DNA from: Lachnospira sp. UBA2821
Lineage (GTDB): Bacteria > Bacillota > Clostridia > Lachnospirales > Lachnospiraceae
Reading direction: 5' to 3'
Assembly: GCA_002351535.1 (NCBI GenBank)
Contig: DEGR01000064.1
Coordinates: forward strand, 62,001 to 126,000
Length of the DNA stretch: 64,000 bases
Made by a program: the position numbers and the translations under genes. A model generated the notes under the pieces. It saw nothing but the letters and a program-made list of their open reading frames with translations. It searched no databases and had not been told where the DNA came from. Position 1 is the stretch's first letter; the number at the start of each line of letters is the position of its first letter. This document shows, piece after piece, positions 8,860-17,793 of this stretch.

Positions 8860-9678
8860 TTATTCAGCCATACACGACATTACTTTTATACTATTTATAA
8901 GTCCTTCCAATTGTATATCCAGACTACAGTCATATATTCCGCTATCACTTTCTATCATGCACTGTCCTCTTGTAAATGTCGGGTCTTCAACTATCTCTAC
9001 CTGTACATTGCCGGGTACTGAACTTCTTATCTTTTCTTTATTATCAATCAGGAACTTGTAATCACTCGACGATACTCTCACAATGAAATCACCGTTAATC
9101 TCTGTACCTGTAAGTGCAGCCTCTACAAGATTAAGTACCAAATCCTTTTTATCTTCCGTAAGCACATGGGTCACTTTCTCAAACACTTTAAGAATAGTGT
9201 CCACAAGCATAGGCTCTATTTCACTGACCTTATTTTCATATTCATTTTCCAGAGCCGTTCTTTCATCTTCAAGCTGTCGCTTAAGTTCCTCTATCTGCTG
9301 TGCTGCATCAACTTTTCCTTCATTGTATCCTTCATTTCTTCCTTCTGCCATAGCAGCCTGTTTTATTGCTTCAGCATCCTGCTTTGCTTTCTCAATAATT
9401 GCTTCAGCATCGCTATTTGCAAGTGCAATTATTTCATCAGCCTTTTCTTTGGCATTGTTATTTTCATGGATGACATTACTTTCTTCCGTGAGCAGCATTT
9501 CAACAGATTGTGCATCTATTCCTTCAACAAAGTCTCCGGATGACACTTCTTCATTGTCATCTTTCTCTATCTTTCTTTGAAGTTGTGCAATCTTTTCTGA
9601 AATCATTTCATTATAATCAATGACTTTCTTTTTATCATTTGCGCACACAAAGTTACGCGATTTTAGTAAATTAGACAA
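8860..9678 (-). CDS. fliH: Flagellar assembly protein FliH
   Basis: Stator-like regulator of the FliI ATPase that docks it at the export gate and C-ring. The 272-residue protein has a charged N-terminus, a long Ala/Glu/Lys-rich coiled coil (IIALANSDAEAIIEKAKQ, with GxxxG-like spacing in GRNEGYNEGK), and a C-terminal FliH/V-ATPase-E-like domain (VEDPTFTRGQCMIESDSGIY). Translation starts at a TTG that overlaps the last eight bases of fliG; the ribosome binding site GGAGG is embedded in the glycine codons at the end of fliG, so expression is probably coupled. Confidence 0.92.
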   Translation of the reverse strand: MSNLLKSRNFVCANDKKKVIDYNEMISEKIAQLQRKIEKDDNEEVSSGDFVEGIDAQSVEMLLTEESNVIHENNNAKEKADEIIALANSDAEAIIEKAKQDAEAIKQAAMAEGRNEGYNEGKVDAAQQIEELKRQLEDERTALENEYENKVSEIEPMLVDTILKVFEKVTHVLTEDKKDLVLNLVEAALTGTEINGDFIVRVSSSDYKFLIDNKEKIRSSVPGNVQVEIVEDPTFTRGQCMIESDSGIYDCSLDIQLEGLINSIKVMSCMAE

Positions 9679-10681
9679 CTATCTCGTCACCTCCGCCACG
9701 AGCAATAATAATCTCTCCTGAATCCTCAAGCTTACGTATAATATTAACAATCTTCTGCTGTGCCTCCTCAACATCTTTCATACGGACAGGTCCCATGAAA
9801 TCCATATCCTCTCTTATCATGGCAGCAAGTCTCTTTGAAAGGTTGTTAAATATAATACTCTGAACTTCTTCTGTAGTTCCCTTAAGTGCAAGACCAAGAT
9901 CATTATTATCAACATCTCTGAGAATTCTCTGTATAGTCTTATCATCAAGAGCAAGGATATCCTCGAATACAAACATTTTACGTTTAATCTCATCAGCAAG
10001 CTCCGGCTCTTCAATTTCAAGATTTTCCATAATATGTTTTTCAGTTCCCCTGTCAACAGAATTAAGAATCTCAACGATTGAATCAACTCCACCGACAATT
10101 GTGTAATCCTGATTAACAAGAGATGCCAGCTTACGTTCAAGAACATTCTCAACCTCTTTAATAACATCAGGTGATGTTCTGTCCATCTGTGCTATACGTT
10201 TGGCAACATCCGCCTGTTTCTCAAGCGGAAGCTGGGAAATAATAGCAGAAGCCTGTCCGGAAGACAGATATGATAAAATAAGAGCTATTGTCTGTGGATG
10301 TTCATCCTGTATAAAGTTAAGTAACTGTGAAGCCTCTGTTTTACGGATAAACTCAAATGGCCTTACCTGAAGTGAAGCTGTCAGCTTGCTTATTACATTC
10401 TGTGCAGCATCTGCTCCGAGTGCTTTCTCAAGAAGTTCCTTGGCATATCCGATACCGCCCTCTGCAATATACTGCTGTGCGAGACACACCTGATAGAATT
10501 CATTAAGTACATCTTCTTTTAACGCCGGTGAAACACTTCTTGTATTCGCAATCTCAAGTGTCAGTTCTTCTATTTCTTCTTCTTTTAAATGTTTAAAAAT
10601 TGTTGCAGACTTCTCAGGGCCTAATGCAATAAGCAGTATTGCTGCTTTCTGCACCCCCATCATATCACTATTTTTTGCCAT
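9671..10681 (-). CDS. fliG: Flagellar motor switch protein FliG
   Basis: C-ring component that contacts MotA and generates torque; it also sits on the FliF MS-ring. The 336-residue protein has the full FliG architecture: N-terminal FliF-binding domain (VQKAAILLIALGPEKSATIF), middle domain (EHPQTIALILSYL) and C-terminal torque domain (MFVFEDILALDDKTIQRIL, ending in GPVRMKDVEEAQQKIV). It follows fliF by 34 bases and overlaps fliH. The start MAKNSDMMGVQKAA is an ATG. Confidence 0.98.
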   Translation of the reverse strand: MAKNSDMMGVQKAAILLIALGPEKSATIFKHLKEEEIEELTLEIANTRSVSPALKEDVLNEFYQVCLAQQYIAEGGIGYAKELLEKALGADAAQNVISKLTASLQVRPFEFIRKTEASQLLNFIQDEHPQTIALILSYLSSGQASAIISQLPLEKQADVAKRIAQMDRTSPDVIKEVENVLERKLASLVNQDYTIVGGVDSIVEILNSVDRGTEKHIMENLEIEEPELADEIKRKMFVFEDILALDDKTIQRILRDVDNNDLGLALKGTTEEVQSIIFNNLSKRLAAMIREDMDFMGPVRMKDVEEAQQKIVNIIRKLEDSGEIIIARGGGDEIVV

Positions 10682-10715
10682 AATTTATGCCCTTCCTATG
10701 CTATGAATGTATCTT

Positions 10716-12329
10716 CTAATTCCAGTCATCATTTAACCAGTTACGCAGCAACAATGCTGCTGCCTCCGGATTTTCATCAACAAATTTCTCGATAGCTTTT
10801 CTAGTCTCCGACTTATCATTAAGGTCAATATCTTCAACAGGTCCCTGATTTTCTTTAGTTGTTGCAAGAAGCTCTTCTACTGACAGTTCAGGCTCCTGCT
10901 CAACCACCTCAACAGGCCTTGTGCTCTTAAATACAACAAATGCCAATAATAAGAATATAATAACCGCAAGTATTATAGGAATATAATCTGCAATTCCTTT
11001 TGATGAATTAACCGAATCAACAAACTGAGGAATCTGATATCCAACAATAGTTATGTTGTTTCTGTCAAATCCTGTTGCATCAGATACCAAATCATATATA
11101 TTATCAGGAATCTGAATTTCAACATTGTCAGCATTATCAGATTTAAATTTCTCCCATGTAGTTCCTTTTAATTGTCCTGCTGCCTTAACTTTATCTTCTT
11201 CATATATATTGTATGAACTTACAACAATCGATACTTTAGAAGTTGTATAATCAATCTTTCCTCTCTCAAGAGTAGTATTAGATACTATCTGGTTAACCGC
11301 ATATTCATATTTTTTAAGTTTGTATTCACTGGTAGAACTATTTGAATCCTGTAATTCATATGTAATATCCTCATCATTTGAATCAGTTCCCGGAACGCCA
11401 CCCGATGCTGTTCCTCCTGACTGTTCAACCTCATAAGATGATGTATAAGGCCCCTGCTCTCTGTCTCCGGTGTTGTATGTAACTTCTGTTCTGTCTGCCA
11501 CATCAAAATTCATGTCAAGATATGGTGACACTGCAACAGTCTGATACAATTCTGCTGCATCAAAAAGTTTCTTAATATTCGACTCTACAAGATCCATTGC
11601 CGCCTGTCGCATCTCTGCTTTAGTTTCTCCTGAATAACTGTCCTCATCTCTGTCTGTTCCTCTGAATAACATATTTCCATCAGTATCAATAATAGTAATA
11701 CTGCTTGTAGAGTCATTTCCGACTGCAGTAGCAACCCACTGTGCGAGATTTTCAGCAACAGAACTGTCAATTTTCTCATTAAGCTTAAGTATAACACTTA
11801 CAGAAGTCTCTTCTTTGCTATCAAGAACACTAAGTGTTTTCTTAGGAACATCTATAGATACTTTTGCAATCTTAACAAACTTCTGTGTCTCTAATTTGCT
11901 TGAAAGTTCACTTTCAAGATATGCTATATACTTCTTTTCTTTATCAGCCTCTGTAGAGCTGAATCCTCCGCTCAGTGCATCCGATAAAGTATAGTCATTA
12001 AGCGAATAACCTCCAGCCTCTATTCCTGCATTTGCAATTGCAATCTCTGCATCTACTTTACTCTGTTTTAAAACCTGTACCTGATAATCATCCGACATTG
12101 TATATGTGATTCCCGCATCTGTAAGACATGTCTTAACCTCTGACGCAGTGCTCGCCGAATCACATGTAAGTAAAGTTACATATTCCGGTCTTGTAAGTAT
12201 ATATGCCAATGCTGCTATAAATACTATAACAGCCAGAACAACACTTATCATAAGAGTTTTCTGTCTACGGCTGTATTTCTGCCAGAATTCTGCCACCTTC
12301 TGTCGTGCCTCATTTACATTTTCTTTCAT
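10716..12329 (-). CDS. fliF: Flagellar MS-ring protein FliF
   Basis: Forms the membrane MS-ring on which the flagellum is built. There are two membrane helices, one near residues 26-46 (TLMISVVLAVIVFIAALAYI) and one near 455-475 (YIPIILAVIIFLLLAFVVF). The YscJ/FliF domain lies after the first (ADKEKKYIAYLESELS), and the C-terminal tail with ENPEAAALLLRNWLNDD is the FliG-binding motif. At 537 residues it is normal length. A TTG directly before the ATG is an alternative start. Gene order fliE-fliF-fliG is conserved. Confidence 0.97.
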   Translation of the reverse strand: MKENVNEARQKVAEFWQKYSRRQKTLMISVVLAVIVFIAALAYILTRPEYVTLLTCDSASTASEVKTCLTDAGITYTMSDDYQVQVLKQSKVDAEIAIANAGIEAGGYSLNDYTLSDALSGGFSSTEADKEKKYIAYLESELSSKLETQKFVKIAKVSIDVPKKTLSVLDSKEETSVSVILKLNEKIDSSVAENLAQWVATAVGNDSTSSITIIDTDGNMLFRGTDRDEDSYSGETKAEMRQAAMDLVESNIKKLFDAAELYQTVAVSPYLDMNFDVADRTEVTYNTGDREQGPYTSSYEVEQSGGTASGGVPGTDSNDEDITYELQDSNSSTSEYKLKKYEYAVNQIVSNTTLERGKIDYTTSKVSIVVSSYNIYEEDKVKAAGQLKGTTWEKFKSDNADNVEIQIPDNIYDLVSDATGFDRNNITIVGYQIPQFVDSVNSSKGIADYIPIILAVIIFLLLAFVVFKSTRPVEVVEQEPELSVEELLATTKENQGPVEDIDLNDKSETRKAIEKFVDENPEAAALLLRNWLNDDWN

Positions 12330-12388
12330 CAACCTGTTTCTCCCAACTTTATTTTACCTGTTCATATTATATAATTATATAAATACCT

Positions 12389-12718
12389 TTAAATCTGTAT
12401 ATTCATAATCTCTTTATATGCTTCCATAAACTTGTTCTTTACGGCAACAGTATACTGCAATGAAAGCAGTGCTTTTTGCTGTGCAACTGCCAGGTCATGT
12501 GCGTTATCCGTATACCCCATGGCAAAATTAAGCTGCTCAGCCTCTGCATTAGTAGCAAGCTTATTCGTATCATTAACAAGTCCCATGGCCTCAGATAAAA
12601 GATTCGAGAAAGCATCATCATTAGTCTTTTCCGTATTATTTACTGCAGACGATTCCTTTGCCTTATTTATTGCTTCTGCCGCTATATTTTTAACTGCTGC
12701 TATATCTAACTCAGCCAT
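12389..12718 (-). CDS. fliE: Flagellar hook-basal body complex protein FliE
   Basis: Small rod-base protein linking the MS-ring to the rod. The C-terminal signature NFAMGYTDNAHDLAVAQQKA, followed by LLSLQYTVAVKNKFMEAYKE, is characteristic. The ATG at 12718 (MAELDIAAVKN) is preferred because AGGACAGGAAG precedes it; the longer reading from 12736 has no ribosome binding site. The resulting 109 residues is the normal size. It lies between flgC and fliF. Confidence 0.95.
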   Translation of the reverse strand: MAELDIAAVKNIAAEAINKAKESSAVNNTEKTNDDAFSNLLSEAMGLVNDTNKLATNAEAEQLNFAMGYTDNAHDLAVAQQKALLSLQYTVAVKNKFMEAYKEIMNIQI

Positions 12719-12750
12719 ATCTTCCTGTCCTTTCATTACTCAACATAATT

Positions 12751-13188
12751 TTATTTACCAATGTTCAATCCCTTACCCGCCATAGACTTGCTGGCATCAA
12801 ATGCCGTTACATTTGCCTCATAAGCTCTTGATGCGTCTATAAGGTTTGTCATCTCTGTAACGGTGTTAACATTAGGGTACAACACATATCCATTCTCATC
12901 TGCATCCGGATGTGAAGGATCATATACTTTATTCATTGCAGTGCTTGTGTCATTAACAATCTTTGTAACTTTTACACCACTGCCAACCTGTCCCATAGTT
13001 GTCATAAGAATATCATCAAACGTACCTGCAGATTTCTCTTCAAACATAACTGTTTTTCTTACATATGGCTTACCATCTGCTGTTCTTGTTGTATCAACAT
13101 TCGCTATATTCTGTGATATTGTATCTGATCTTAATCTTTCAGCCGTCATTCCTGACGCACTTATATTAAAACTTGTAAATAAACCCAT
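12751..13188 (-). CDS. flgC: Flagellar basal-body rod protein FlgC
   Basis: Proximal rod subunit. The N-terminal rod domain (FNISASGMTAERLRSDTISQ, then NIANVDTTRT) and the C-terminal helix (NTVTEMTNLIDASRAYEANV) match FlgC; 145 residues is standard. GGAG precedes the ATG. The gene follows flgB by 31 bases. Confidence 0.97.
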   Translation of the reverse strand: MGLFTSFNISASGMTAERLRSDTISQNIANVDTTRTADGKPYVRKTVMFEEKSAGTFDDILMTTMGQVGSGVKVTKIVNDTSTAMNKVYDPSHPDADENGYVLYPNVNTVTEMTNLIDASRAYEANVTAFDASKSMAGKGLNIGK

Positions 13189-13219
13189 TTTATTTCTCCA
13201 TTCCGCTAATACTGCTTAT

Positions 13220-13609
13220 CTACTGCATTGCTGCTTTAATCATATCAAATTCATTACTTATACTGTTAATAAGTGCCTGATACATAAGCTGATTAGAAGC
13301 AAGTTCCACATTCTCTGTATCTATATCTACATTATTGCCATCTTCTCTATATGACAAATCTGCCATATCCGTATAAGACGTTGCATTAAGTGCATCTAAA
13401 TCCACATCTCTTACTCTGTCCTGCAGATTTGTTGTGTCAGCACCTTCCATCTCAGCCTGAAGATATGTCTGGAATGCCACATCTTTTCTCTTATAATTAG
13501 GTGTATCAACATTGGCTATGTTGTTTGATATTACCTGATTCCTTGTCCAACTCGCATCAGCCGCTTTATCTAAAACATTTACATTATTATATATTCCTGA
13601 ATTTATCAA
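13220..13609 (-). CDS. flgB: Flagellar basal-body rod protein FlgB
   Basis: Proximal rod subunit and first gene of the flagellar operon. The 129-residue protein has the family motif ISNNIANVDTPNYKRKDVAF and the C-terminal ENVELASNQLMYQALINSIS. Translation starts at TTG (13609), 9 bases after GGAGG, with no better ATG. A sigma-A-like promoter lies 39-67 bases upstream of the start codon. Confidence 0.97.
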   Translation of the reverse strand: MINSGIYNNVNVLDKAADASWTRNQVISNNIANVDTPNYKRKDVAFQTYLQAEMEGADTTNLQDRVRDVDLDALNATSYTDMADLSYREDGNNVDIDTENVELASNQLMYQALINSISNEFDMIKAAMQ

Positions 13610-13647
13610 TTTATAATGCCTCCTTTTTTAGACAATATACCCTTTTT

Positions 13648-13676
13648 ATTATAGGTGCAAAGTCGAAAAATGGCAA
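13648..13676 (-). promoter_or_regulatory. Promoter of the flgB-motB flagellar operon
   Basis: On the minus strand TTGCCA (13676-13671), 17 bases, and TATAAT (13653-13648) form a strong vegetative (sigma-A-type) promoter between the codY terminator and flgB. No sigma-D-like (TAAA...GCCGATAT) site was seen here, so the early flagellar operon is probably read by the housekeeping polymerase. Confidence 0.8.
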
Positions 13677-13693
13677 GTTATTTCTTCAACGTT

Positions 13694-13735
13694 AAAAAGC
13701 TGCCGATTGATGATAATAATCATCAATCATGCAGC
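13694..13735 (-). terminator. Rho-independent terminator after codY
   Basis: Minus strand: GCTGC plus GATTGATGAT, a TATT loop, ATCATCAATC and GCAGC (13735-13699), followed by TTTTT (13698-13694). It ends the comM-dprA-topA-codY transcript and separates it from the flagellar promoter 18 bases further on. Confidence 0.88.
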
Positions 13736-13779
13736 CTTAAAAATCCATTTTTCAAACTGTCATTACACATACACAAATA

Positions 13780-14538
13780 CTATATTTCTTCAAATACATA
13801 TTCGTTAATTACTTTTATGTGCGTTCCTTTCATCCCTGATGAACGCGTCTTTATAACACCGGCACTTTCAAACTTTTTCAATGCATTTACTATTACAGAA
13901 CGTGTTATTCCAACTCTGTCTGCAATCTTACTTGCAACAAGAGTGCCTTCCATTCCATTTAATTCATCAAGAACATATCCTATGGCTTCCTTTTCGGATG
14001 TTGATAATGTTCCATAAGCAGATTCCACAATCTCTTTCTTACGGATTTCTTCTGCCTGTTCTTCATCTACCGAGCGTATCATCTCCAGTCCTACAACCGT
14101 AGTCCCATATTCACTTATTATTATATCATCAATATCGTATTGGTCAACATTCTTATATATAAATAATGTTCCGAGTCTCTCTCCGGCTATATCTATAGGA
14201 GAAATAACGGCTCTGTATTTCTCAACATTTGTAAACATAAATCCTAATGTCTCAAGATTAACATTTTCTTTTGTTGACAGTACATTGAGTAACCTTTCAT
14301 TAAGCATGCCATCAACGTATTCTCCAACATTTTGTGCAACAAGTTCTGTAATCGGACTAATTCCCGCATATCTTCCAATTCCAAGAATCTTACCTTTCTG
14401 ACTTATAACTAATATATTTGATAACAAAATACTGCTCAATACTTCACAGATATCATCAAACATCACTTTTGTTTCTGTATTATTATGAAGTAATTTATTA
14501 ATTTTTCTTGTTTTATCCAACAACTGAACATTACCCAA
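13780..14538 (-). CDS. codY: GTP-sensing transcriptional pleiotropic repressor CodY
   Basis: Global regulator that senses branched-chain amino acids and GTP and represses starvation functions, often including motility, in Firmicutes. The 252-residue protein has an N-terminal GAF domain (GKILGIGRYAGISP, MLNERLLNVLSTKENVNLET) and a C-terminal winged helix (LVASKIADRVGITRSVIVNA, LKKFESAGVIKTRSSGMKGT). The start is TTG (MGNVQLLDKTRKIN) preceded by GGAGGAAGG. It is the last gene of the topA-side operon and directly precedes the flagellar promoter. Confidence 0.97.
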   Translation of the reverse strand: MGNVQLLDKTRKINKLLHNNTETKVMFDDICEVLSSILLSNILVISQKGKILGIGRYAGISPITELVAQNVGEYVDGMLNERLLNVLSTKENVNLETLGFMFTNVEKYRAVISPIDIAGERLGTLFIYKNVDQYDIDDIIISEYGTTVVGLEMIRSVDEEQAEEIRKKEIVESAYGTLSTSEKEAIGYVLDELNGMEGTLVASKIADRVGITRSVIVNALKKFESAGVIKTRSSGMKGTHIKVINEYVFEEI

Positions 14539-14576
14539 CTTCTACACCTTCCTCCTGGTTTATTCCCTGGTGTAAT

Positions 14577-16655
14577 TTACTCCTCATTTGGCAAAGCCTC
14601 AACATATCCACACTGTTCATTCGAACATACAGCTTTATTTCCCTTCTGAACCATATATTTTCCACATTGTGGACATTTCTTCTCCAATGGTTTTGGCCAT
14701 GACATGAATTCACACTCCGGATTATTTTCACATCCGTAATACTTTCTTCCCTTTTTTGTCTTTTTAATTACAACTTCCTTACCACATAAAGGACAGCTTA
14801 CACCTGTCTTCTCATAATATGGTTTTGTATTTCTACATTCAGGAAATCCCGGACATGCAAGGAACTTACCATGTGGTCCATATTTTATAACCATATTTTT
14901 TCCGCATTCCTCACATACAACATCTGTAACCTCATCCTCTATCTCAATTTTATCCAATGCTTTCTCAGCATTTCTGACTGCATCTTCCAAATCAGGATAA
15001 AAATTCTCCACTATAGTCTTCCATTTTACCTTGCCCTCTTCAACCATATCGAGTAGTGACTCTATATTTGCAGTAAAGCTTGAATCAACTATAACGGCAA
15101 ATGCGGTCTTCATTATATCATTAACTATCTCACCAATCTCTGTTACATAAAGATTTTTCTGTTCCTTTACAACATATCTCCTTGCAATAATCGTTGTGAT
15201 AGTCGGAGCATATGTACTTGGTCTTCCTATTCCCTGCTCTTCCAAAGCTTTTACGAGTGTTGCCTCATTAAAATGCGCAGGTGGCTGTGTAAAATGCTGC
15301 TTGCTTTCATAATCAGAAAGTGTCAGAACACTATCTGTATCAAGTGCCCCTATCTTATTCTTAGTATCTTCCGCATCATCATCCGCATCTGAATATACTG
15401 ACATAAATCCATCAAATAAAAGCTTTGATGCTGATGTTGAGAAAATATATTTGCCTGCCCCAATCTTTACTGACATAGTCTCATATTTTGCACTGCTCAT
15501 TCTGCTGGCTGTAAATCTCTTCCATATAAGCTGATATAATCTGAACTGGTCTCTTGATAAATTATCTTTTATTATTGTAGGGGTAAGGGTAATATCTGTA
15601 GGTCTTATTGCTTCATGTGCATCCTGAATCTTATTTGTCACTTTCTTTTTATCTGTATTTTTATCAGATAAATACTCAACACCATAATTCTCATCGATAA
15701 ACTCTTTTGCCATTGCATCTGCTTCTTCAGATACTCGTGTAGAATCTGTACGCAGATAAGATATAACACCTATCGTTCCTCTGCCTTTTATCTCAATACC
15801 TTCATACAACTGCTGTGCTATACGCATAGTCTTCTGAGTTGAAAAATTAAGTCTCTTTGATGCTTCCTGCTGAAGTGTACTTGTCGTAAAAGGAAGCGGA
15901 GCTTTTTTAATTCTTTCACTCTTTTTAATATCTTTTATGCTATATTCCGCTTTCTCAAGTTCTTTAAGAATGTTATCTAACTGTTCCTTATTATCTATGT
16001 TAATCTTGCCATCTGAATCTCCATAAAACTTCGCGGTAATAGGTTTCTTCTGACCTTTTACATTAATTATGGCATCTAAGGACCAATATTCCTTTGGAAT
16101 AAATGCATTAATTTCTTCTTCTCTGTCACAAATCATTCTTAACGCAACAGACTGTACTCTTCCCGCACTGAGTCCCCTTTTAACTTTCTGCCATAATACC
16201 GGACTAATCATATATCCGACAAGTCTGTCAAGAATTCTTCGTGTCTGCTGTGCATTAACAAGATTCATATTTATTTCTCTCGGATTCTTTAAAGATGCTT
16301 TAACAGCATTCTTGGTAATCTCGTTAAATGTTATTCTTTTCATCTTACTGCTGTCTAATTTTAATGCAGTTGCAAGATGCCATGATATTGCCTCTCCTTC
16401 TCGGTCCGGGTCAGTTGCAAGATATACTTTGTCTGCTTTCTTAACTTCTTTACGAAGTTCCGCAAGCTTATCTCCCTTCCCCCGTATCGTTATGTATTTA
16501 GGCTCAAAATCATTCTCTATATCTATTCCCATTGTACTCTTAGGCAAATCTCTTACATGTCCATTAGAAGCAACAACATTGTAATTCTTTCCTAAAAATT
16601 TCTTTATTGTATTTACCTTAGCAGGTGATTCCACTATTACTAAATATTTCGCCAT
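14577..16655 (-). CDS. topA: DNA topoisomerase I
   Basis: Type IA topoisomerase that relaxes negative supercoils. An N-terminal Toprim domain (YLVIVESPAKVNTIKKFLG, ATDPDREGEAISWH) is followed by the cleavage domain with the active-site Tyr in GVISYLRTDSTR (near residue 295), and three C-terminal four-Cys zinc ribbons (CEECGKN, CPLCGKEV, CPQCGKYM) at about residues 575-690. The ATG at 16655 is preferred: AGGGG precedes it by 7 bases and it gives the canonical MAKYLVIVESPAK start; a 17-residue longer reading exists. The gene starts 13 bases after dprA. Confidence 0.98.
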   Translation of the reverse strand: MAKYLVIVESPAKVNTIKKFLGKNYNVVASNGHVRDLPKSTMGIDIENDFEPKYITIRGKGDKLAELRKEVKKADKVYLATDPDREGEAISWHLATALKLDSSKMKRITFNEITKNAVKASLKNPREINMNLVNAQQTRRILDRLVGYMISPVLWQKVKRGLSAGRVQSVALRMICDREEEINAFIPKEYWSLDAIINVKGQKKPITAKFYGDSDGKINIDNKEQLDNILKELEKAEYSIKDIKKSERIKKAPLPFTTSTLQQEASKRLNFSTQKTMRIAQQLYEGIEIKGRGTIGVISYLRTDSTRVSEEADAMAKEFIDENYGVEYLSDKNTDKKKVTNKIQDAHEAIRPTDITLTPTIIKDNLSRDQFRLYQLIWKRFTASRMSSAKYETMSVKIGAGKYIFSTSASKLLFDGFMSVYSDADDDAEDTKNKIGALDTDSVLTLSDYESKQHFTQPPAHFNEATLVKALEEQGIGRPSTYAPTITTIIARRYVVKEQKNLYVTEIGEIVNDIMKTAFAVIVDSSFTANIESLLDMVEEGKVKWKTIVENFYPDLEDAVRNAEKALDKIEIEDEVTDVVCEECGKNMVIKYGPHGKFLACPGFPECRNTKPYYEKTGVSCPLCGKEVVIKKTKKGRKYYGCENNPECEFMSWPKPLEKKCPQCGKYMVQKGNKAVCSNEQCGYVEALPNEE

Positions 16656-16668
16656 GTGTTTACCCCTT

Positions 16669-17772
16669 TTATATATTTCTAGAATAATAATTGGCAACAG
16701 GTTCACACACCATATCCATTAACTGAAGCCTTACAATTGCCTGCAAAACCTCTGATGCACCAAGTCCCGTTTCTTCAATTATTGTATCCAAACTTTTTGG
16801 TAACAAATCGAGACAACTATACACCACTTGTAAATCTTTTTCAAGTCCAATTTTATTTTTTAACAAAAAATAGTCTGAATTGCCGCCGTATAGTCCTAAT
16901 CCTGACAGAACATCTTTTACATCCGTAAGCACCCCTGCCCCATTCTTTATAAGTCTGTTACATCCTGCACTTACATTGTCCGTTATCCTCCCCGGAACCG
17001 CATAAATATCCTTTCCCTGATCTAAAGCATATTCCGCTGTAATAAGTGAGCCACTTTTTTCTTTAGCTTCAACAACTATAACTATATCTGATAAACCACT
17101 GATAATTCTGTTTCTAAGTGGAAACTGCCATGCTGCCGGAGGTGTCCCGGGTGGATACTCTGATATAACCGCGCCCTTTTCCATAATTCTGCTATATATT
17201 TCAATATTTTGCCTTGGATAACATATGTCAATCCCGCATCCTAATATACTATATGTACTCTCTCCTGTGTCAATCACACCCTTTTGTGCTTCACTGTCTA
17301 TTCCAAGAGCCATACCACTTACTACATTCACACCTGACATTGACAACTCTTTTCCTAACCTGTATGCAATATTTCTTCCATAATTAGTACACCTTCTTGT
17401 TCCTACTATGGCAACTGATGGTATACTCTCATCAATGAATCTGCCTTTATAGTACAATATATATGGAGGATTATTTATACATTTTAGCTTATGCGGAAAT
17501 CCCTTATGTGTATAATAAATAAATTGAATTCCCTTTTGCCTCATATTCTGTATCTGATATTTTATTTTATCCTCAATGTCTGCTTTATATAACGTACTTC
17601 TAATAATGTTATCCGCATCTTTATCAGTAATTCCTTCAACAGACATAAGGCTTTTATATGAAGCTTTAAATATTTCTTCCGGACAACCATAGGCATTAAT
17701 AAGTAATCGCCTTTTTATGTTATATATATCTTTAATATTCCCAAACCAATACCAATACTCTTCCTCTGTCAT
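16669..17772 (-). CDS. dprA: DNA-processing protein DprA/Smf
   Basis: Loads RecA on incoming single-stranded DNA during transformation. The Rossmann-like core begins at SVAIVGTRRCTNYGRNIAYR (about residues 118-137), followed by VSGMALGIDSEAQKGVI, STYSILGCGIDICYPRQN and AVPGRITDNVSAGCNRLI. A C-terminal winged-helix-like domain (LDTIIEETGLGASEVLQAIV) is present; 367 residues is normal. GGAGGAGT precedes the ATG. It sits between comM and topA, a conserved Firmicute cluster. Natural competence cannot be concluded from this gene alone. Confidence 0.96.
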   Translation of the reverse strand: MTEEEYWYWFGNIKDIYNIKRRLLINAYGCPEEIFKASYKSLMSVEGITDKDADNIIRSTLYKADIEDKIKYQIQNMRQKGIQFIYYTHKGFPHKLKCINNPPYILYYKGRFIDESIPSVAIVGTRRCTNYGRNIAYRLGKELSMSGVNVVSGMALGIDSEAQKGVIDTGESTYSILGCGIDICYPRQNIEIYSRIMEKGAVISEYPPGTPPAAWQFPLRNRIISGLSDIVIVVEAKEKSGSLITAEYALDQGKDIYAVPGRITDNVSAGCNRLIKNGAGVLTDVKDVLSGLGLYGGNSDYFLLKNKIGLEKDLQVVYSCLDLLPKSLDTIIEETGLGASEVLQAIVRLQLMDMVCEPVANYYSRNI

Positions 17773-17793
17773 ACTCCTCCATTTCTGAGAGAT

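Noticed and set aside
8381..9061. Plus-strand open frame opposite fliI and fliH
   Set aside because: It spans two clear minus-strand genes, has no ribosome binding site and a low-complexity translation.
9083..9580. Ser-rich plus-strand open frame opposite fliH
   Set aside because: Antisense of the Glu/Lys coiled coil of FliH, which automatically yields Ser/Phe/Leu codons.
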